From positions 144,600 through 208,599 of the forward strand of contig CANQUJ010000001.1 of assembly GCA_947627005.1 (NCBI GenBank): a stretch of 64,000 bases of DNA. Reading direction: 5' to 3'. The translations under genes were made by a program, and so were the position numbers. The DNA comes from an uncultured Clostridia bacterium (GTDB taxonomy: Bacteria > Bacillota > Clostridia > Oscillospirales > Ruminococcaceae). Shown here one piece after another: positions 16,747 to 24,772 of the stretch (positions within the stretch are counted from its first letter, which is position 1; each line of letters begins with the position of its first letter). The notes beneath the pieces were generated by a model, which was given only the letters and a program-made list of their open reading frames with translations, had not been told where the DNA came from and did no database searches.

Positions 16747-16852
16747 ATATAAAAATCCTTTCTTTTTATCTGCAATTTATAACGGCGAAGATTCTCGCGC
16801 ATTGGTAACCAACCGCATTTAAAATCGTCGCCGAAGGCGACACATTAAAATT

Positions 16853-16884
16853 CCGACCTCTGATTTCCGATTTCTGTTTTCTTG
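16853..16884. repeat. Heptamer array 4
   Basis: Forward units CCGACCT, CTGATTT, CCGATTT, CTGTTTT in the holB-ricT gap. Confidence 0.6.
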
Positions 16885-16918
16885 AAGCGAAAACTGCCGC
16901 AACGGCTTAGGCCGCTTC

Positions 16919-17881
16919 TCAATTTGAGATAATTCTTCCGCACAGGCAGCTCAAGGTCAGCTGAATCGAGGCGTTGCCGCCTATCTTGCCTTCAGCCGAG
17001 GCGACCTCGTCGTAGATTCTCTCTATCGAGCTCTGCCGCAGCTTTTCGGAGAGTTTTTTCGCCCCGCCCGCGCAGACCGAAAACGTATCGCCCCCGAGTT
17101 TTATCGCCGAGGCGTCTCTCAAAACGGTCTTAAAGCCGGCCAGCGCTTCAAGGCAAAGCTCACGGTCTTTGTCCAAAGCCGAGAAAGCCCTTAAAAGCGC
17201 GTATTCGTCCTTTATCGCCAGCGCGTTTACTATCTCTTCGACCGCCGCCGGAAGCCGCTTCGCCCCGTCGTCGTTGATATAATCGAGGCATTTCCCGATA
17301 TTTCCGCCGAAAACGGCTATCGCGCCCTTGGCTTCTTCTTCCGAAGCGCCGCTTTCTGTCAGCGCCGAAAGACATTCGCTCTTTGAAACCTCGGAGATGT
17401 TCAATGATATCGCCCGAGAGAGAATTGTCGGCAAGATCTTCTCCCGCGATTCCGCGGTCATGATGAAAATAACATGCTTCGGCGGCTCTTCGATAACCTT
17501 CAAAAGGGTGTTCTGCGCCGCCGGAAGGGCTTTATCCGCCGAGGGAAGAAAGTATATCTTATATTTCCCCTCGTTCGGGACGGTATTCGCGTCGGCCACT
17601 ATCGGGCGAAGATCGTCAGAAAGATAGTTTCCGGTCTTTCCGCTCGGCTCTATCGCAATAAAATCCGGGTGGGCCGAATGTTCGATCATTCGGCAGGATT
17701 TGCAATTTTCGCAGGGCTCTCCGCTCTCGGACTCGCACAAAATCTGCTTCGCGATATATTTCGCAAGGGTCTTCTTCCCGACCCCCTTTTCGCCGCAAAT
17801 GATATACGCGTGGGAAAGCCGGTCATGAAGTATCATCGAGCGAATAAGCCCGACCGCGCCGCCTTTTGAATAAAGCTTCAT
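16919..17881 (-). CDS. holB: DNA polymerase III delta-prime subunit
   Basis: Clamp-loader subunit, about 320 residues. Near the N-terminus DRLSHAYIICGEKGVGKKTLAKYIA gives a degenerate Walker A (GEKGVGKK). The zinc-binding cysteines are in CESESGEPCENCKSC, and AQNTLLKVIEEPPKH, FIMTAESREKILPTILSRA carries the sensor-1/SRC-like region (here LSRA). I choose the ATG at 17881, 8 nt after the darA stop; a TTG at 17902 would overlap darA and has no better RBS. It lies in the conserved darA-holB-ricT order and probably shares the darA transcript. Confidence 0.92.
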   Translation of the reverse strand: MKLYSKGGAVGLIRSMILHDRLSHAYIICGEKGVGKKTLAKYIAKQILCESESGEPCENCKSCRMIEHSAHPDFIAIEPSGKTGNYLSDDLRPIVADANTVPNEGKYKIYFLPSADKALPAAQNTLLKVIEEPPKHVIFIMTAESREKILPTILSRAISLNISEVSKSECLSALTESGASEEEAKGAIAVFGGNIGKCLDYINDDGAKRLPAAVEEIVNALAIKDEYALLRAFSALDKDRELCLEALAGFKTVLRDASAIKLGGDTFSVCAGGAKKLSEKLRQSSIERIYDEVASAEGKIGGNASIQLTLSCLCGRIISN

Positions 17882-17888
17882 CGCAAAA

Positions 17889-18206
17889 TCAGAATTTTTC
17901 AAATCTTTCGACGTCGGTGACGAAAACGGTCGCCCCGCCGACGTTGATTTCTATCGGGAAGGTAGAGAAAGCGCCGCTCAACGAAGAAGAGGGAAGTATC
18001 TGTTTGCGGCGCTTGCAGTGGGAATGAATGAGCGAGATGGCGTCGTCTACCTTTTCGTCGTCAAGACAGATGAGCAGGGTGGTGTTGCCCGAGCGAAGAA
18101 AGCTTCCGGTCGAGCTGAACCTCGTCGCCTGAATTTCTTTGGAGACAAGAGCGTCGGTAACGTTTCTGACGTCGTCGTCGTTGATTATCGCAAAAATGAG
18201 CTTCAT
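17889..18206 (-). CDS. darA: Cyclic di-AMP receptor DarA/PstA (YaaQ family)
   Basis: A 105-residue PII-like protein that binds c-di-AMP as a trimer. Recognisable from MKLIFAIINDDDVRNVTDAL, the T-loop motif TRFSSTGSFLRSGNTTLLIC and the C-terminal VGGATVFVTDVERFEKF. The spacing and length match the Firmicute family. AAAGGAGAAGG lies 5 nt before the ATG. Upstream 18207-18292 is short and holds no second gene. Neighbours holB and ricT support the assignment. Confidence 0.93.
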   Translation of the reverse strand: MKLIFAIINDDDVRNVTDALVSKEIQATRFSSTGSFLRSGNTTLLICLDDEKVDDAISLIHSHCKRRKQILPSSSLSGAFSTFPIEINVGGATVFVTDVERFEKF

Positions 18207-18292
18207 ATTCCTTCTCCTTTCAAAGTGGCGGAATCGTATTTATAATTTCCCCGAATACATAATAACACAAATCCTTTCAAATTGCAAGGGTT

Positions 18293-18553
18293 TCATCGCC
18301 TTACCGAATATTTTAGCGCCTCGGCGATTTTTCCCTTCCCCCTGACTATCGCCCGCGAGACCGACGACACCGCTACTCCGCGCTCTTTCGCGATCTCGGG
18401 CATCTTCTTCCCGCAAAAATAATACGCTTTTATGCACTCGCGCTGAACCTCGCTAAGGTCCGCGACGACTCTTTTAAGGGTCGAGGCGCTCACCCCCCGA
18501 AAGACCTCTCCGGTTTGAAGCCAATCTTCAAATTCCCGCAGCTTTTTTGACAT
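18293..18553 (-). CDS. Small sigma-70 region 4-like helix-turn-helix protein
   Basis: An 86-residue DNA-binding protein. The C-terminal half reads as sigma region 4: LSEVQRECIKAYYFCGKKM, then PEIAKERGVAVSSVSRAIVR, a helix-turn-helix, and KGKIAEALKY. There is no region 2, so it is not a full sigma factor. The ATG at 18553 has AGAGGAAAA just upstream; an open start at 18574 lacks an RBS. It overlaps the end of the preceding coiled-coil gene by 26 nt, so the two form an operon. The pair has a LexA-like box in its leader. Proteins of this type occur in mobile elements and as accessory regulators. The exact role is unknown. Confidence 0.7.
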   Translation of the reverse strand: MSKKLREFEDWLQTGEVFRGVSASTLKRVVADLSEVQRECIKAYYFCGKKMPEIAKERGVAVSSVSRAIVRGKGKIAEALKYSVRR

Positions 18554-18770
18554 TTTTCCTCTCCCTTTCTTCAAGATAGAGCGCTATATCTCCCAAATCC
18601 TCCAAAATTTCGCTCCTCTCGGCCTCGATAACGCTCTTTCTGAGTTCGAGGTCTTTGATGACCTCAAGATCCCTCTCGGCCTTTATTTTTTCGGCAAGCT
18701 CCCGCCTTTTTTCCGAAAGCCTTGCCGCCTCGCGGCGATATTCCGCCGCCATCTTTCTGAATTCTTCCAA
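18528..18770 (-). CDS. Small coiled-coil protein, unknown function
   Basis: An 80-residue, highly charged, fully helical protein (EYRREAARLSEKRRELAEKI) with heptad-like spacing over nearly its whole length. There is no membrane segment, and I do not recognise it. It starts at a TTG with AAAAGGAGA 9-10 nt upstream. It is the first gene of an operon with the region-4-like HTH gene, which it overlaps by 26 nt. A likely role is as a partner or anti-factor of that protein, by inference from coupling only. Confidence 0.6.
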   Translation of the reverse strand: MEEFRKMAAEYRREAARLSEKRRELAEKIKAERDLEVIKDLELRKSVIEAERSEILEDLGDIALYLEERERKNVKKAAGI

Positions 18771-18803
18771 TTTGATTTTCTCCTTTTCGTTTTTTCCGCA
18801 CTA

Positions 18804-18819
18804 AAGAACATTTGTTCTT
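18804..18819. promoter_or_regulatory. LexA-like (DinR) box
   Basis: AAGAACATTTGTTCTT, with GAAC-N4-GTTC at its core as in Firmicute LexA boxes. It lies just downstream of the minus-strand promoter, about +9 to +24, where repressor binding would block transcription. Confidence 0.55.
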
Positions 18820-18834
18820 AATTCCTCGATTTCC

Positions 18835-18862
18835 ATGATACCCCGATTTTGAAAAATGTCAA
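18835..18862 (-). promoter_or_regulatory. Promoter of the coiled-coil/HTH operon
   Basis: On the minus strand TTGACA (18862-18857), 16-bp spacer, TATCAT (18840-18835). Confidence 0.65.
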
Positions 18863-18878
18863 TACGGATTGAAAGTTG

Positions 18879-18896
18879 AGTCCGTTTTTTCGGACT
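18879..18896. promoter_or_regulatory. Palindromic site 3 (AGTCCG-N6-CGGACT)
   Basis: AGTCCG-TTTTTT-CGGACT between the two divergent promoters and 5 bp from the -35 of the ynzC-WYL operon. Same half-sites and spacing as the two sites near 6.8 kb. A candidate operator for the WYL regulator of this operon. Confidence 0.55.
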
Positions 18897-18901
18897 ATCT
18901 A

Positions 18902-18930
18902 TTGCAATCGCGGAAAAAATATGGTAGAAT
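18902..18930 (+). promoter_or_regulatory. Promoter of ynzC-WYL operon
   Basis: TTGCAA (18902-18907), 17-bp spacer, TAGAAT (18925-18930), about 28 nt before the ynzC start. Confidence 0.75.
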
Positions 18931-18958
18931 AAAGAAAAAGATTGATTTTGGGGGAACT

Positions 18959-19141
18959 ATGGAGAAGCGAAAGATAGATCGGATAAACTTTCTCGCGAGA
19001 AAATCCAAGAGCGAGGGACTTACCGATGAAGAAAAGGCCGAGCAAAAGCTTCTGCGCGACGAATACCGCGCGGCTTTTCGACAAAGCCTTGAAGCGCAGC
19101 TTAGCGCGATAGTTTTTACCGACGGCAAGGAGGGTTCCTGA
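18959..19141 (+). CDS. ynzC: YnzC/DUF896 (UPF0291) family small protein
   Basis: A 60-residue helical protein matching the DUF896 family: KIDRINFLARKSKSEGLTDE, then EKAEQKLLRDEYRAAFRQSL. In Bacillus subtilis ynzC lies in the LexA-controlled yneA-yneB-ynzC operon; its molecular role is not established. The ATG at 18959 follows GGGGG by 4 nt. It is 2 nt from the WYL gene and shares its promoter. The neighbouring divergent operon has a LexA-like box, so an SOS connection may be kept here. Confidence 0.88.
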   Translation: MEKRKIDRINFLARKSKSEGLTDEEKAEQKLLRDEYRAAFRQSLEAQLSAIVFTDGKEGS

Positions 19142-19143
19142 TC

Positions 19144-20133
19144 ATGGGCGACGCGAGATCGAAGCAGAAGCTTAAGCTTTTGTATCTCAAAAAAATTCTT
19201 TTGGAGCAGACCGACGACAAACACAAGCTTTCGGGGCCCGAGCTTATCGAGCAGCTCTCGCTGTACGGAATCTCGGCCGAAAGAAAGACGATATACGACG
19301 ACATCGCCTCGCTCGAGGATTCGGGGCTGGATATAGTCACCGAACGGCAGGGCCACGCCAACGTCTATTACGTCGCCTCGCGGCTTTTTCAGGAGGAAGA
19401 GCTTTCGGTTTTGGCCGACGCCGTCGCCTCTTCTAAATTTCTGACCCTAAAAAAATCCGACGAGCTTATAAAAAAGCTCCAGCAGCTTACCAGCAAATAC
19501 AACGCCAAGCATTTGAGAAGAACGGTATACGTCGGAAACCGCACAAAGGCCTATAACGAAAAGATCTATTATTCGACAAACGCCATTCACGAGGCGATGA
19601 ATACCGACAGGCGGATTTCGTTCAGATACACCGAATACGACCTCTCTAAAAACAAGCGCTTCCGCCACGGGGGCGAGCTTTACACCGTTTCGCCCTACTA
19701 CCTCATCTGGGAGAGCGACTGCTACTATCTCGTCTGTTATTGCGACAAGCACGACAAGGTCGCAAGATACAGGGTCGACCGAATGGTCGACGTTTCGGTC
19801 CTCGACCGCAAACGCCGCGAGCTTAGCATGGACGAAGAGAGCTTTGCAAAATCCCTCCGCGCGACCTACAATATGTACGGCGGGACCGAAGCCTCGGTTG
19901 TGTTGGAGATGTCGAACAAGCTGATAAACGTTTTGATTGACAGATACGGCGACAATTTTCACGCCAACCCGGTCGGGGAGGACAGGTTCACCGCCCGCCT
20001 CGACGTTCAGATCAGCCCGACTTTTTGGGGCTGGCTCTTCCAGTTCGGCAACGAGGCGAAGATAATCTCTCCGCCCTGGGCGGTGGACGAGGCCAAGCGC
20101 CGCCTCGCCGAGATTTCGGAAAACTACGGTTGA
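19144..20133 (+). CDS. WYL-domain transcriptional regulator
   Basis: A 329-residue regulator with an N-terminal winged helix (LLYLKKILLEQTDDKH, LSAERKTIYDD-type segment SAERKTIYDDIASLEDSGLD) and a WYL domain at about 145-230 (ISFRYTEYDL, VSPYYLIWESDCYYLVCYCD, ARYRVDRM). A WCX-like C-terminal extension follows. WYL domains bind nucleic acid or nucleotide ligands, and such proteins often control DNA-damage or defence genes. It is cotranscribed with ynzC. The AGTCCG-N6-CGGACT palindrome at its promoter is a plausible autoregulatory operator. Confidence 0.9.
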   Translation: MGDARSKQKLKLLYLKKILLEQTDDKHKLSGPELIEQLSLYGISAERKTIYDDIASLEDSGLDIVTERQGHANVYYVASRLFQEEELSVLADAVASSKFLTLKKSDELIKKLQQLTSKYNAKHLRRTVYVGNRTKAYNEKIYYSTNAIHEAMNTDRRISFRYTEYDLSKNKRFRHGGELYTVSPYYLIWESDCYYLVCYCDKHDKVARYRVDRMVDVSVLDRKRRELSMDEESFAKSLRATYNMYGGTEASVVLEMSNKLINVLIDRYGDNFHANPVGEDRFTARLDVQISPTFWGWLFQFGNEAKIISPPWAVDEAKRRLAEISENYG

Positions 20134-20157
20134 CTTTTTTCCCCGAATCGGTATAAT
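20130..20157 (+). promoter_or_regulatory. Promoter of the HMA-Gfo/Idh pair
   Basis: TTGACT (20130-20135) overlapping the WYL stop codon, 16-bp spacer, TATAAT (20152-20157). Confidence 0.75.
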
Positions 20158-20194
20158 ATGAGTTAGCATATGCAAACCGAAAGGGGAGGGTCTT

Positions 20195-20455
20195 ATGTAT
20201 AAAACAACCGTAAAAATCGGCGGAATGGCCTGCGGAATGTGCGAGGCGCACATCAACGACGCGATCAGAAACGCCTTTGAAATCAAGAAGATCTCGACTT
20301 CTCACTCAAAGGGCGAGAGCGTTATAATTTCGGGCGAGAAGCCGGATATCGAAAAGCTTAAAGAAACGATTTCGGCGGCGGGGTATGATTTTATCTCTGC
20401 GGAATCGGAAAAGTATGAGAAAAAAGGATTTTTGAGCGGAATTTTCGGCGGATAG
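20195..20455 (+). CDS. Heavy-metal-associated (HMA) domain protein
   Basis: An 86-residue CopZ-like protein. The metal-binding loop GGMACGMCEAHINDAI carries the CxxC pair, and the ferredoxin-like fold covers residues 1-68. The C-terminal tail KKGFLSGIFGG is not part of the domain. Such proteins carry Cu(I) or other soft metals. No P-type ATPase or metal regulator is adjacent, so the partner is unknown. AAGGGGAGGG lies upstream of the ATG. It is followed after 11 nt by the Gfo/Idh gene. Confidence 0.85.
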   Translation: MYKTTVKIGGMACGMCEAHINDAIRNAFEIKKISTSHSKGESVIISGEKPDIEKLKETISAAGYDFISAESEKYEKKGFLSGIFGG

Positions 20456-20466
20456 GAGGAAACTTT

Positions 20467-21426
20467 ATGTCGGAATTCGGGTTTGCGATAATGGGCGCGG
20501 GGGATATCTCGCGGAAGTTTTGCGACGCCGTTAAAAGAATCGGCGGGGCGAAGGTTATCGCGGTTTCGAGCAAATCGGAGGACCGCGCGAGGGCGTTCGC
20601 CGAAAAAGAGGGGATAGCCGCCTATTACGGCAGCTATGAAAAAATGCTCGAAGAACAGCGACCCGACTGCGTATACATCGGGGCGGACACCGGCTCGCAT
20701 TTCGACCTTACGACGCTCTGCCTTAAGCATAAGACGCCGGTTTTGTGTGAAAAAGCGATGTTCTGCACGGTCGACGAGGCGAAAAGGGCGATAGAATACT
20801 CTAAAGAGCAGGGCGTTTTTATGATGGAGGCCATGTGGAGCTATTTCCTCCCCGCGATAAAAAAGGCGAAGGAGTGGCTCGACGGCGGAAAAATCGGCGA
20901 GCCATACGCCTCGGACGCGGTGATCGGCTTTAAAGCGCCGACCCACGAGGGCAACAGATATTTCAACACCGCGCTCGGCGGCGGGGTGGCATACGATCTG
21001 ACCGTCTATACCTTTGATTTGACGACGCTTATGCTCGGCCGGGATTTTTTGGGCTGCGACGTCTTCGCGCTTTGGGACAAAAGCGGGGTGGACACCGTCA
21101 ACCACGCGGTTTTGAGGTATAAAAATTGCCTTTCTTCGATGACGACCTCGATAATCGGCCCGCTGGAAGAAAAGCTTATAATCTACGGCAGCGGAGGGAA
21201 GATTGTCGTACCCTCGAGCCATTTTGCCTCGCGGGCGTATCTTTACGGCCCGGACGGGAAAATCGCCGAAGAATTTATCGACGACAAGACCGAAAACGGC
21301 TTCGTATACGAGGCCGCCGAGGCGATGAACTGCGTTCTTTCCGGCAAAAAAGAGAGCGACGTCGTCCCGCTCTCGGTGACCCTTTCCGCCGCGGAATTTT
21401 ATGAGAAAATTTACGCAACGAGATAG
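20467..21426 (+). CDS. Gfo/Idh/MocA family NAD(P)-dependent oxidoreductase
   Basis: A 319-residue sugar- or polyol-dehydrogenase-type protein. The N-terminal Rossmann fold reads FAIMGAGDISRKFCDAVKRI, followed by YIGADTGSHFDLTTLCL and the conserved PVLCEKAMFCTVDEAKRAIE (family EKP motif as EKA). The C-terminal substrate domain starts at about 125 (GEPYASDAVIGFKAP). The substrate cannot be read from the sequence. AGGAGG lies 7 nt before the ATG. It is cotranscribed with the HMA gene and ended by a very strong terminator. Confidence 0.85.
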   Translation: MSEFGFAIMGAGDISRKFCDAVKRIGGAKVIAVSSKSEDRARAFAEKEGIAAYYGSYEKMLEEQRPDCVYIGADTGSHFDLTTLCLKHKTPVLCEKAMFCTVDEAKRAIEYSKEQGVFMMEAMWSYFLPAIKKAKEWLDGGKIGEPYASDAVIGFKAPTHEGNRYFNTALGGGVAYDLTVYTFDLTTLMLGRDFLGCDVFALWDKSGVDTVNHAVLRYKNCLSSMTTSIIGPLEEKLIIYGSGGKIVVPSSHFASRAYLYGPDGKIAEEFIDDKTENGFVYEAAEAMNCVLSGKKESDVVPLSVTLSAAEFYEKIYATR

Positions 21427-21435
21427 AAAATAAAC

Positions 21436-21476
21436 GACAGACAGCCGACCTCGCTTTCCGCTCCCGGCTGTCTGTC
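21436..21476. terminator. Strong terminator between the Gfo/Idh gene and queA
   Basis: GACAGACAGCCG (21436-21447) pairs perfectly over 12 bp with CGGCTGTCTGTC (21465-21476), followed by TTCTGGTTTCC. It lies between convergent genes and merges with a heptamer array. Confidence 0.8.
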
Positions 21477-21505
21477 TTCTGGTTTCCGACAATCTGTCTG
21501 TCTAT
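21468..21505. repeat. Heptamer array 5
   Basis: Units CTGTCTT, CTGGTTT, CCGACAA continue from the terminator arm to the queA stop. Confidence 0.45.
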
Positions 21506-22545
21506 CTAATCAGCATCGCGTCGCCGAAGGAGAAAAACCTGTATTTCTCCTCGACGGCGGTTTTATACGCCCTCATCGTGTTTTCATACCCCGCGAAGGC
21601 CGAAACGAGCATGATAAGCGTGCTCTCGGGCAGGTGGAAGTTGGTTATAAGGCCGTCGATGGCGCCGAATTTATACCCGGGATAGATGAAAATGTCGGTC
21701 AAGCCCTCGTCCGGCGCGATTTTTCCGAGCTTTTTGTACACGCTCTCGAGGGTTCGGCAGGAGGTCGTTCCGACGGCGATGACCCGCCCGCCCTCGGCCT
21801 TGGTTTTGTTGATTATCTCCGCAGTCTCGGGCGGAAGAACGTAGAATTCGCTGTGCATTTTGTGGTCGGCGACATTTTCCTCTTTGACCGGACGAAAAGT
21901 CCCGAGCCCGACGTGAAGGGTCACATAAGCGATGTTTATTCCCCTGGCGCGAAGGTCGTCCATCTGCTCGAGGGTGAAGTGAAGCCCCGCCGTCGGCGCG
22001 GCGGCCGAGCCGGTCTCTCGCGAATAGACGGTCTGGTAGCGCTCTTTGTCTTCGAGCTTTTTCGTGATGTAGGGCGGAAGGGGCGTTTGGCCGATCTCGT
22101 CGAGGACGGTATAAAGGCTGCCCTCGCAGAAAAATTTCGCGATGCGGTTGCCGTCCTCTAAAACGTCGAGAATCTCGGCCGAAAGCTTTCCCCCGCCGAA
22201 GACGAATCTTGTTCCGATCTTCGCCTTTTTTCCGGGGCGGCAGAGAATTTCCCAGACGTTCTGCTCTTTTTGTTCGAGCAGCAAAAATTCGATGAAGCTG
22301 CCGTTAGATTCGCGCTCGCCGTAGATTCTTGCCGGCAGAACACGCGAATCGTTGACTATCAGGGCGTCGCCTTTTTTAAGGTGATCGCATAGATTATAGA
22401 AGCGGTCGTGAGAAATTTCGCCGGTTTGGCGGTCTATGACCATAAGGCGGGAGGAGTTTCGCGGCTCAAGAGGAGTCTGCGCGATAAGTTCTTCGGGGAG
22501 GTCGTAGTAAAAATCGCTCTTTTTAAGGTTGTTGAGATCAAGCAT
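21502..22545 (-). CDS. queA: S-adenosylmethionine:tRNA ribosyltransferase-isomerase
   Basis: Makes epoxyqueuosine in tRNA by transferring the ribosyl part of SAM to the queuine precursor. The 347-residue protein starts [20 protein letters not shown] and shows family blocks RDSRVL-type [50 protein letters not shown] and [21 protein letters not shown] place the start at the ATG at 22545, matching the family N-terminus; open codons upstream overlap the divergent asd promoter. No other queuosine genes are in the window. Confidence 0.95.
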   Translation of the reverse strand: MLDLNNLKKSDFYYDLPEELIAQTPLEPRNSSRLMVIDRQTGEISHDRFYNLCDHLKKGDALIVNDSRVLPARIYGERESNGSFIEFLLLEQKEQNVWEILCRPGKKAKIGTRFVFGGGKLSAEILDVLEDGNRIAKFFCEGSLYTVLDEIGQTPLPPYITKKLEDKERYQTVYSRETGSAAAPTAGLHFTLEQMDDLRARGINIAYVTLHVGLGTFRPVKEENVADHKMHSEFYVLPPETAEIINKTKAEGGRVIAVGTTSCRTLESVYKKLGKIAPDEGLTDIFIYPGYKFGAIDGLITNFHLPESTLIMLVSAFAGYENTMRAYKTAVEEKYRFFSFGDAMLIR

Positions 22546-22601
22546 TATATTCACCATACTTCGGTATAATAAATTGTAATTAAATTGTAATGCCGGGTTT
22601 A

Positions 22602-22630
22602 TTGACAAGCGGTCGCGCGTGTGATAAACT
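22602..22630 (+). promoter_or_regulatory. Promoter of asd-dapA-dapB
   Basis: TTGACA (22602-22607), 17-bp spacer, TAAACT (22625-22630). About 80 nt of leader follow; I see no lysine riboswitch in it. Confidence 0.75.
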
Positions 22631-22715
22631 TTTTAATCGGGAGCGGCTCGCCGTTTCATCATTATATAACATTACGCGGGATTTTTCAACCCCGATGAAG
22701 AGAGGATTTGACATT

Positions 22716-23798
22716 ATGAAGAATTATAACGTAGGAGTTATCGGCGCGACCGGAATGGTTGGACAGAGGTTTATAACCCTTCTTGCCGATCACCCTTGGT
22801 TTAACCTTAAGGTTTTGGCGGCTTCGTCCCGCTCTGCCGGAAAGCCCTATCGCGAGGCTGTCGGCGCAAAATGGGCGATGAGAACGCCGATACCCGCCAA
22901 GGCCGCAGACATTATCGTTAAAGACGCGGAAAAGGATATGGAAGAAATTGCGGCTTCGGTCGACTTTGTATTCTGCGCGGTTGATATGCCGTCGGAGGAG
23001 ATAATCGCCCTCGAGCAGGGCTATGCGAAGCTTGAATGTCCGGTAGTCTCCAACAACAAAGAGCACCGCTATTTCAACGACGTTCCGATGCTCATTCCGG
23101 AGTGCAACGCCGAGCACATCGCGGTCATCGAGACGCAGAAAAAGCGCCTCGGAACAAAGCGCGGCTTTGTCGCCGTAAAGCCGAACTGCTCGATCCAGAG
23201 CTATGTTCCCGCGCTTCACCCTCTTCGCGAATACGGGCTTAAGACCGTTCTCGCCTGCAACTATCAAGCGATTTCGGGCGCGGGAAAGACCTTTGAGACC
23301 TGGCCCGAGATGGTAGACAACCTCATACCCTTTATAAAGGGCGAGGAGCAAAAGAGCGAGGTCGAGCCGATGAAGATATGGGGAGAGGTCAGGGACGGCG
23401 TTATAGTCAACGCGGCCGAACCTCTCATCACGACCCAGTGTCTGCGCGTTCCGGTCTCGGACGGCCACACCTCGGCGGTGTTCGTTAAATTCGACAAAAA
23501 GCCCTCAAAAGAGGCTATAATAAAGGCTTGGGCGGAATATAAGGGAGAGCCGCAGAGGCTTAATCTGCCCTCGGCGCCGAAGCAGTTTTTGAACTATTTT
23601 GAGGAAGACAACCGCCCGCAGGCGAAGCTCGACCGCGACCTTGAGGGCGGAATGGCGGTTTCGATAGGCAGGCTTCGCGAGGATACGCTCTTCGACTACA
23701 AGTTTGTCTGCCTTTCGCACAACACGCTGCGCGGCGCCGCCGGCGGGGGAGTGCTCGCCGCCGAGCTTTTGGCCGCAAAGGGGTATTTTGAGAGGTAA
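22716..23798 (+). CDS. asd: Aspartate-semialdehyde dehydrogenase, archaeal/fungal-like type
   Basis: Converts aspartyl phosphate to aspartate semialdehyde, the branch point to lysine, threonine and methionine. The 360-residue protein starts VGVIGATGMVGQRFITLLAD. The nucleophile is the Cys of KPNCSIQSY, and GAGKTFETWPEM, PVSDGHTSAVFVKF are typical of the archaeal/fungal class rather than the classical bacterial type. AGAGG lies 10 nt before the ATG. It heads an operon with dapA and dapB. Confidence 0.95.
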   Translation: MKNYNVGVIGATGMVGQRFITLLADHPWFNLKVLAASSRSAGKPYREAVGAKWAMRTPIPAKAADIIVKDAEKDMEEIAASVDFVFCAVDMPSEEIIALEQGYAKLECPVVSNNKEHRYFNDVPMLIPECNAEHIAVIETQKKRLGTKRGFVAVKPNCSIQSYVPALHPLREYGLKTVLACNYQAISGAGKTFETWPEMVDNLIPFIKGEEQKSEVEPMKIWGEVRDGVIVNAAEPLITTQCLRVPVSDGHTSAVFVKFDKKPSKEAIIKAWAEYKGEPQRLNLPSAPKQFLNYFEEDNRPQAKLDRDLEGGMAVSIGRLREDTLFDYKFVCLSHNTLRGAAGGGVLAAELLAAKGYFER

Positions 23799-23833
23799 GA
23801 GCGCTAAATTTATCATCGAAAGGCGATGTTTCA

Positions 23834-24724
23834 ATGAAAAAACCTGTATTTGTCGGTTCGGCGGTCGCAATCGTGACCCCATTTAACCCCGACGGAAGTA
23901 TAAACTTCGTTAAATACGGAGAACTCATTGATTGGCAGATCGAAAACGGTGCCGACGCCGTCGTCGCGGTCGGAACGACCGGCGAAAACGCAACCCTTTC
24001 GGGCGAGGAGCACCGCGCGCTTATGCGCTTTGCCGCCGAGCGGGTGAACCATCGCGTTCCGCTTATCTGCTCGACCGGCTCGAACGACACCGCCTACGGG
24101 GCCGAGACCTCTAAGGCCGCCGAAGAAGCCGGCGCCGACGCGCTTTTGTGGGTCACGCCGTATTATAATAAGACTTCGCAGAGCGGCCTTATCAAACACT
24201 ATGAAAAGATGCTCGAAAGCGTCGATATCCCGGTTATTTTATACCACATTCCCGGGCGCACCGGCCTTAACGTTAAGGTAGAGACTTTTAAAGAGCTTTC
24301 AAAGAACCCGCAGATAGTCGGGGTCAAAGAGGCGAGCGGAAACGTCTCGTTCTGCGCCAAGCTCGTCGACTCCTGCGGAGACGATCTTCCGGTATACAGC
24401 GGCAACGACGACCTCATCGTTCCGCTTATGTCGCTCGGCGCAAAAGGGGTCATATCGGTTCTCTCGAACATTCTCCCCCGCGAGACTCACGAGATCTGCC
24501 GCCTTTGCATTGAAAACGATTTCTTCGCGGCGAAAGAGCTTGCGATGAAATATATGTCGCTCGCAAACGCCCTCTTCATCGACGTGAACCCGGTTCCGGT
24601 AAAAGAGGCGCTGAATATGATGGGCCTCGGAGTCGGCGGCTGCCGGCTGCCGCTTTTCGAGCTGTCGGAGGGCGACAGAGGGGTTCTTTATAACGAGCTG
24701 TTAAAGCATGGGCTTGTAAAGTAG
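23834..24724 (+). CDS. dapA: 4-hydroxy-tetrahydrodipicolinate synthase
   Basis: Condenses pyruvate with aspartate semialdehyde. The 296-residue TIM barrel contains AIVTPFNPDGSI, VGTTGENATLSGEEH, the Tyr of YHIPGRTG, and the Schiff-base Lys in VGVKEASGNV. YSGNDDLI and NPVPVKEALNMMG are also conserved. It lies between asd and dapB in one transcriptional unit, supplying lysine, diaminopimelate for the cell wall and dipicolinate for spores. Confidence 0.96.
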   Translation: MKKPVFVGSAVAIVTPFNPDGSINFVKYGELIDWQIENGADAVVAVGTTGENATLSGEEHRALMRFAAERVNHRVPLICSTGSNDTAYGAETSKAAEEAGADALLWVTPYYNKTSQSGLIKHYEKMLESVDIPVILYHIPGRTGLNVKVETFKELSKNPQIVGVKEASGNVSFCAKLVDSCGDDLPVYSGNDDLIVPLMSLGAKGVISVLSNILPRETHEICRLCIENDFFAAKELAMKYMSLANALFIDVNPVPVKEALNMMGLGVGGCRLPLFELSEGDRGVLYNELLKHGLVK

Positions 24725-24772
24725 CTTTGCTTTACACGATTTTTTAAGACTTTTTAAGGAAGTGAAACCGAA

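Noticed and set aside
20302..21492. Long open frame antisense to the Gfo/Idh gene
   Set aside because: Same antisense shadow effect, and it crosses a strong terminator and promoter region.
22631..22715. Lysine riboswitch ahead of asd-dapA-dapB
   Set aside because: The leader is only about 80 nt and lacks any multi-stem structure or K-turn I can see.
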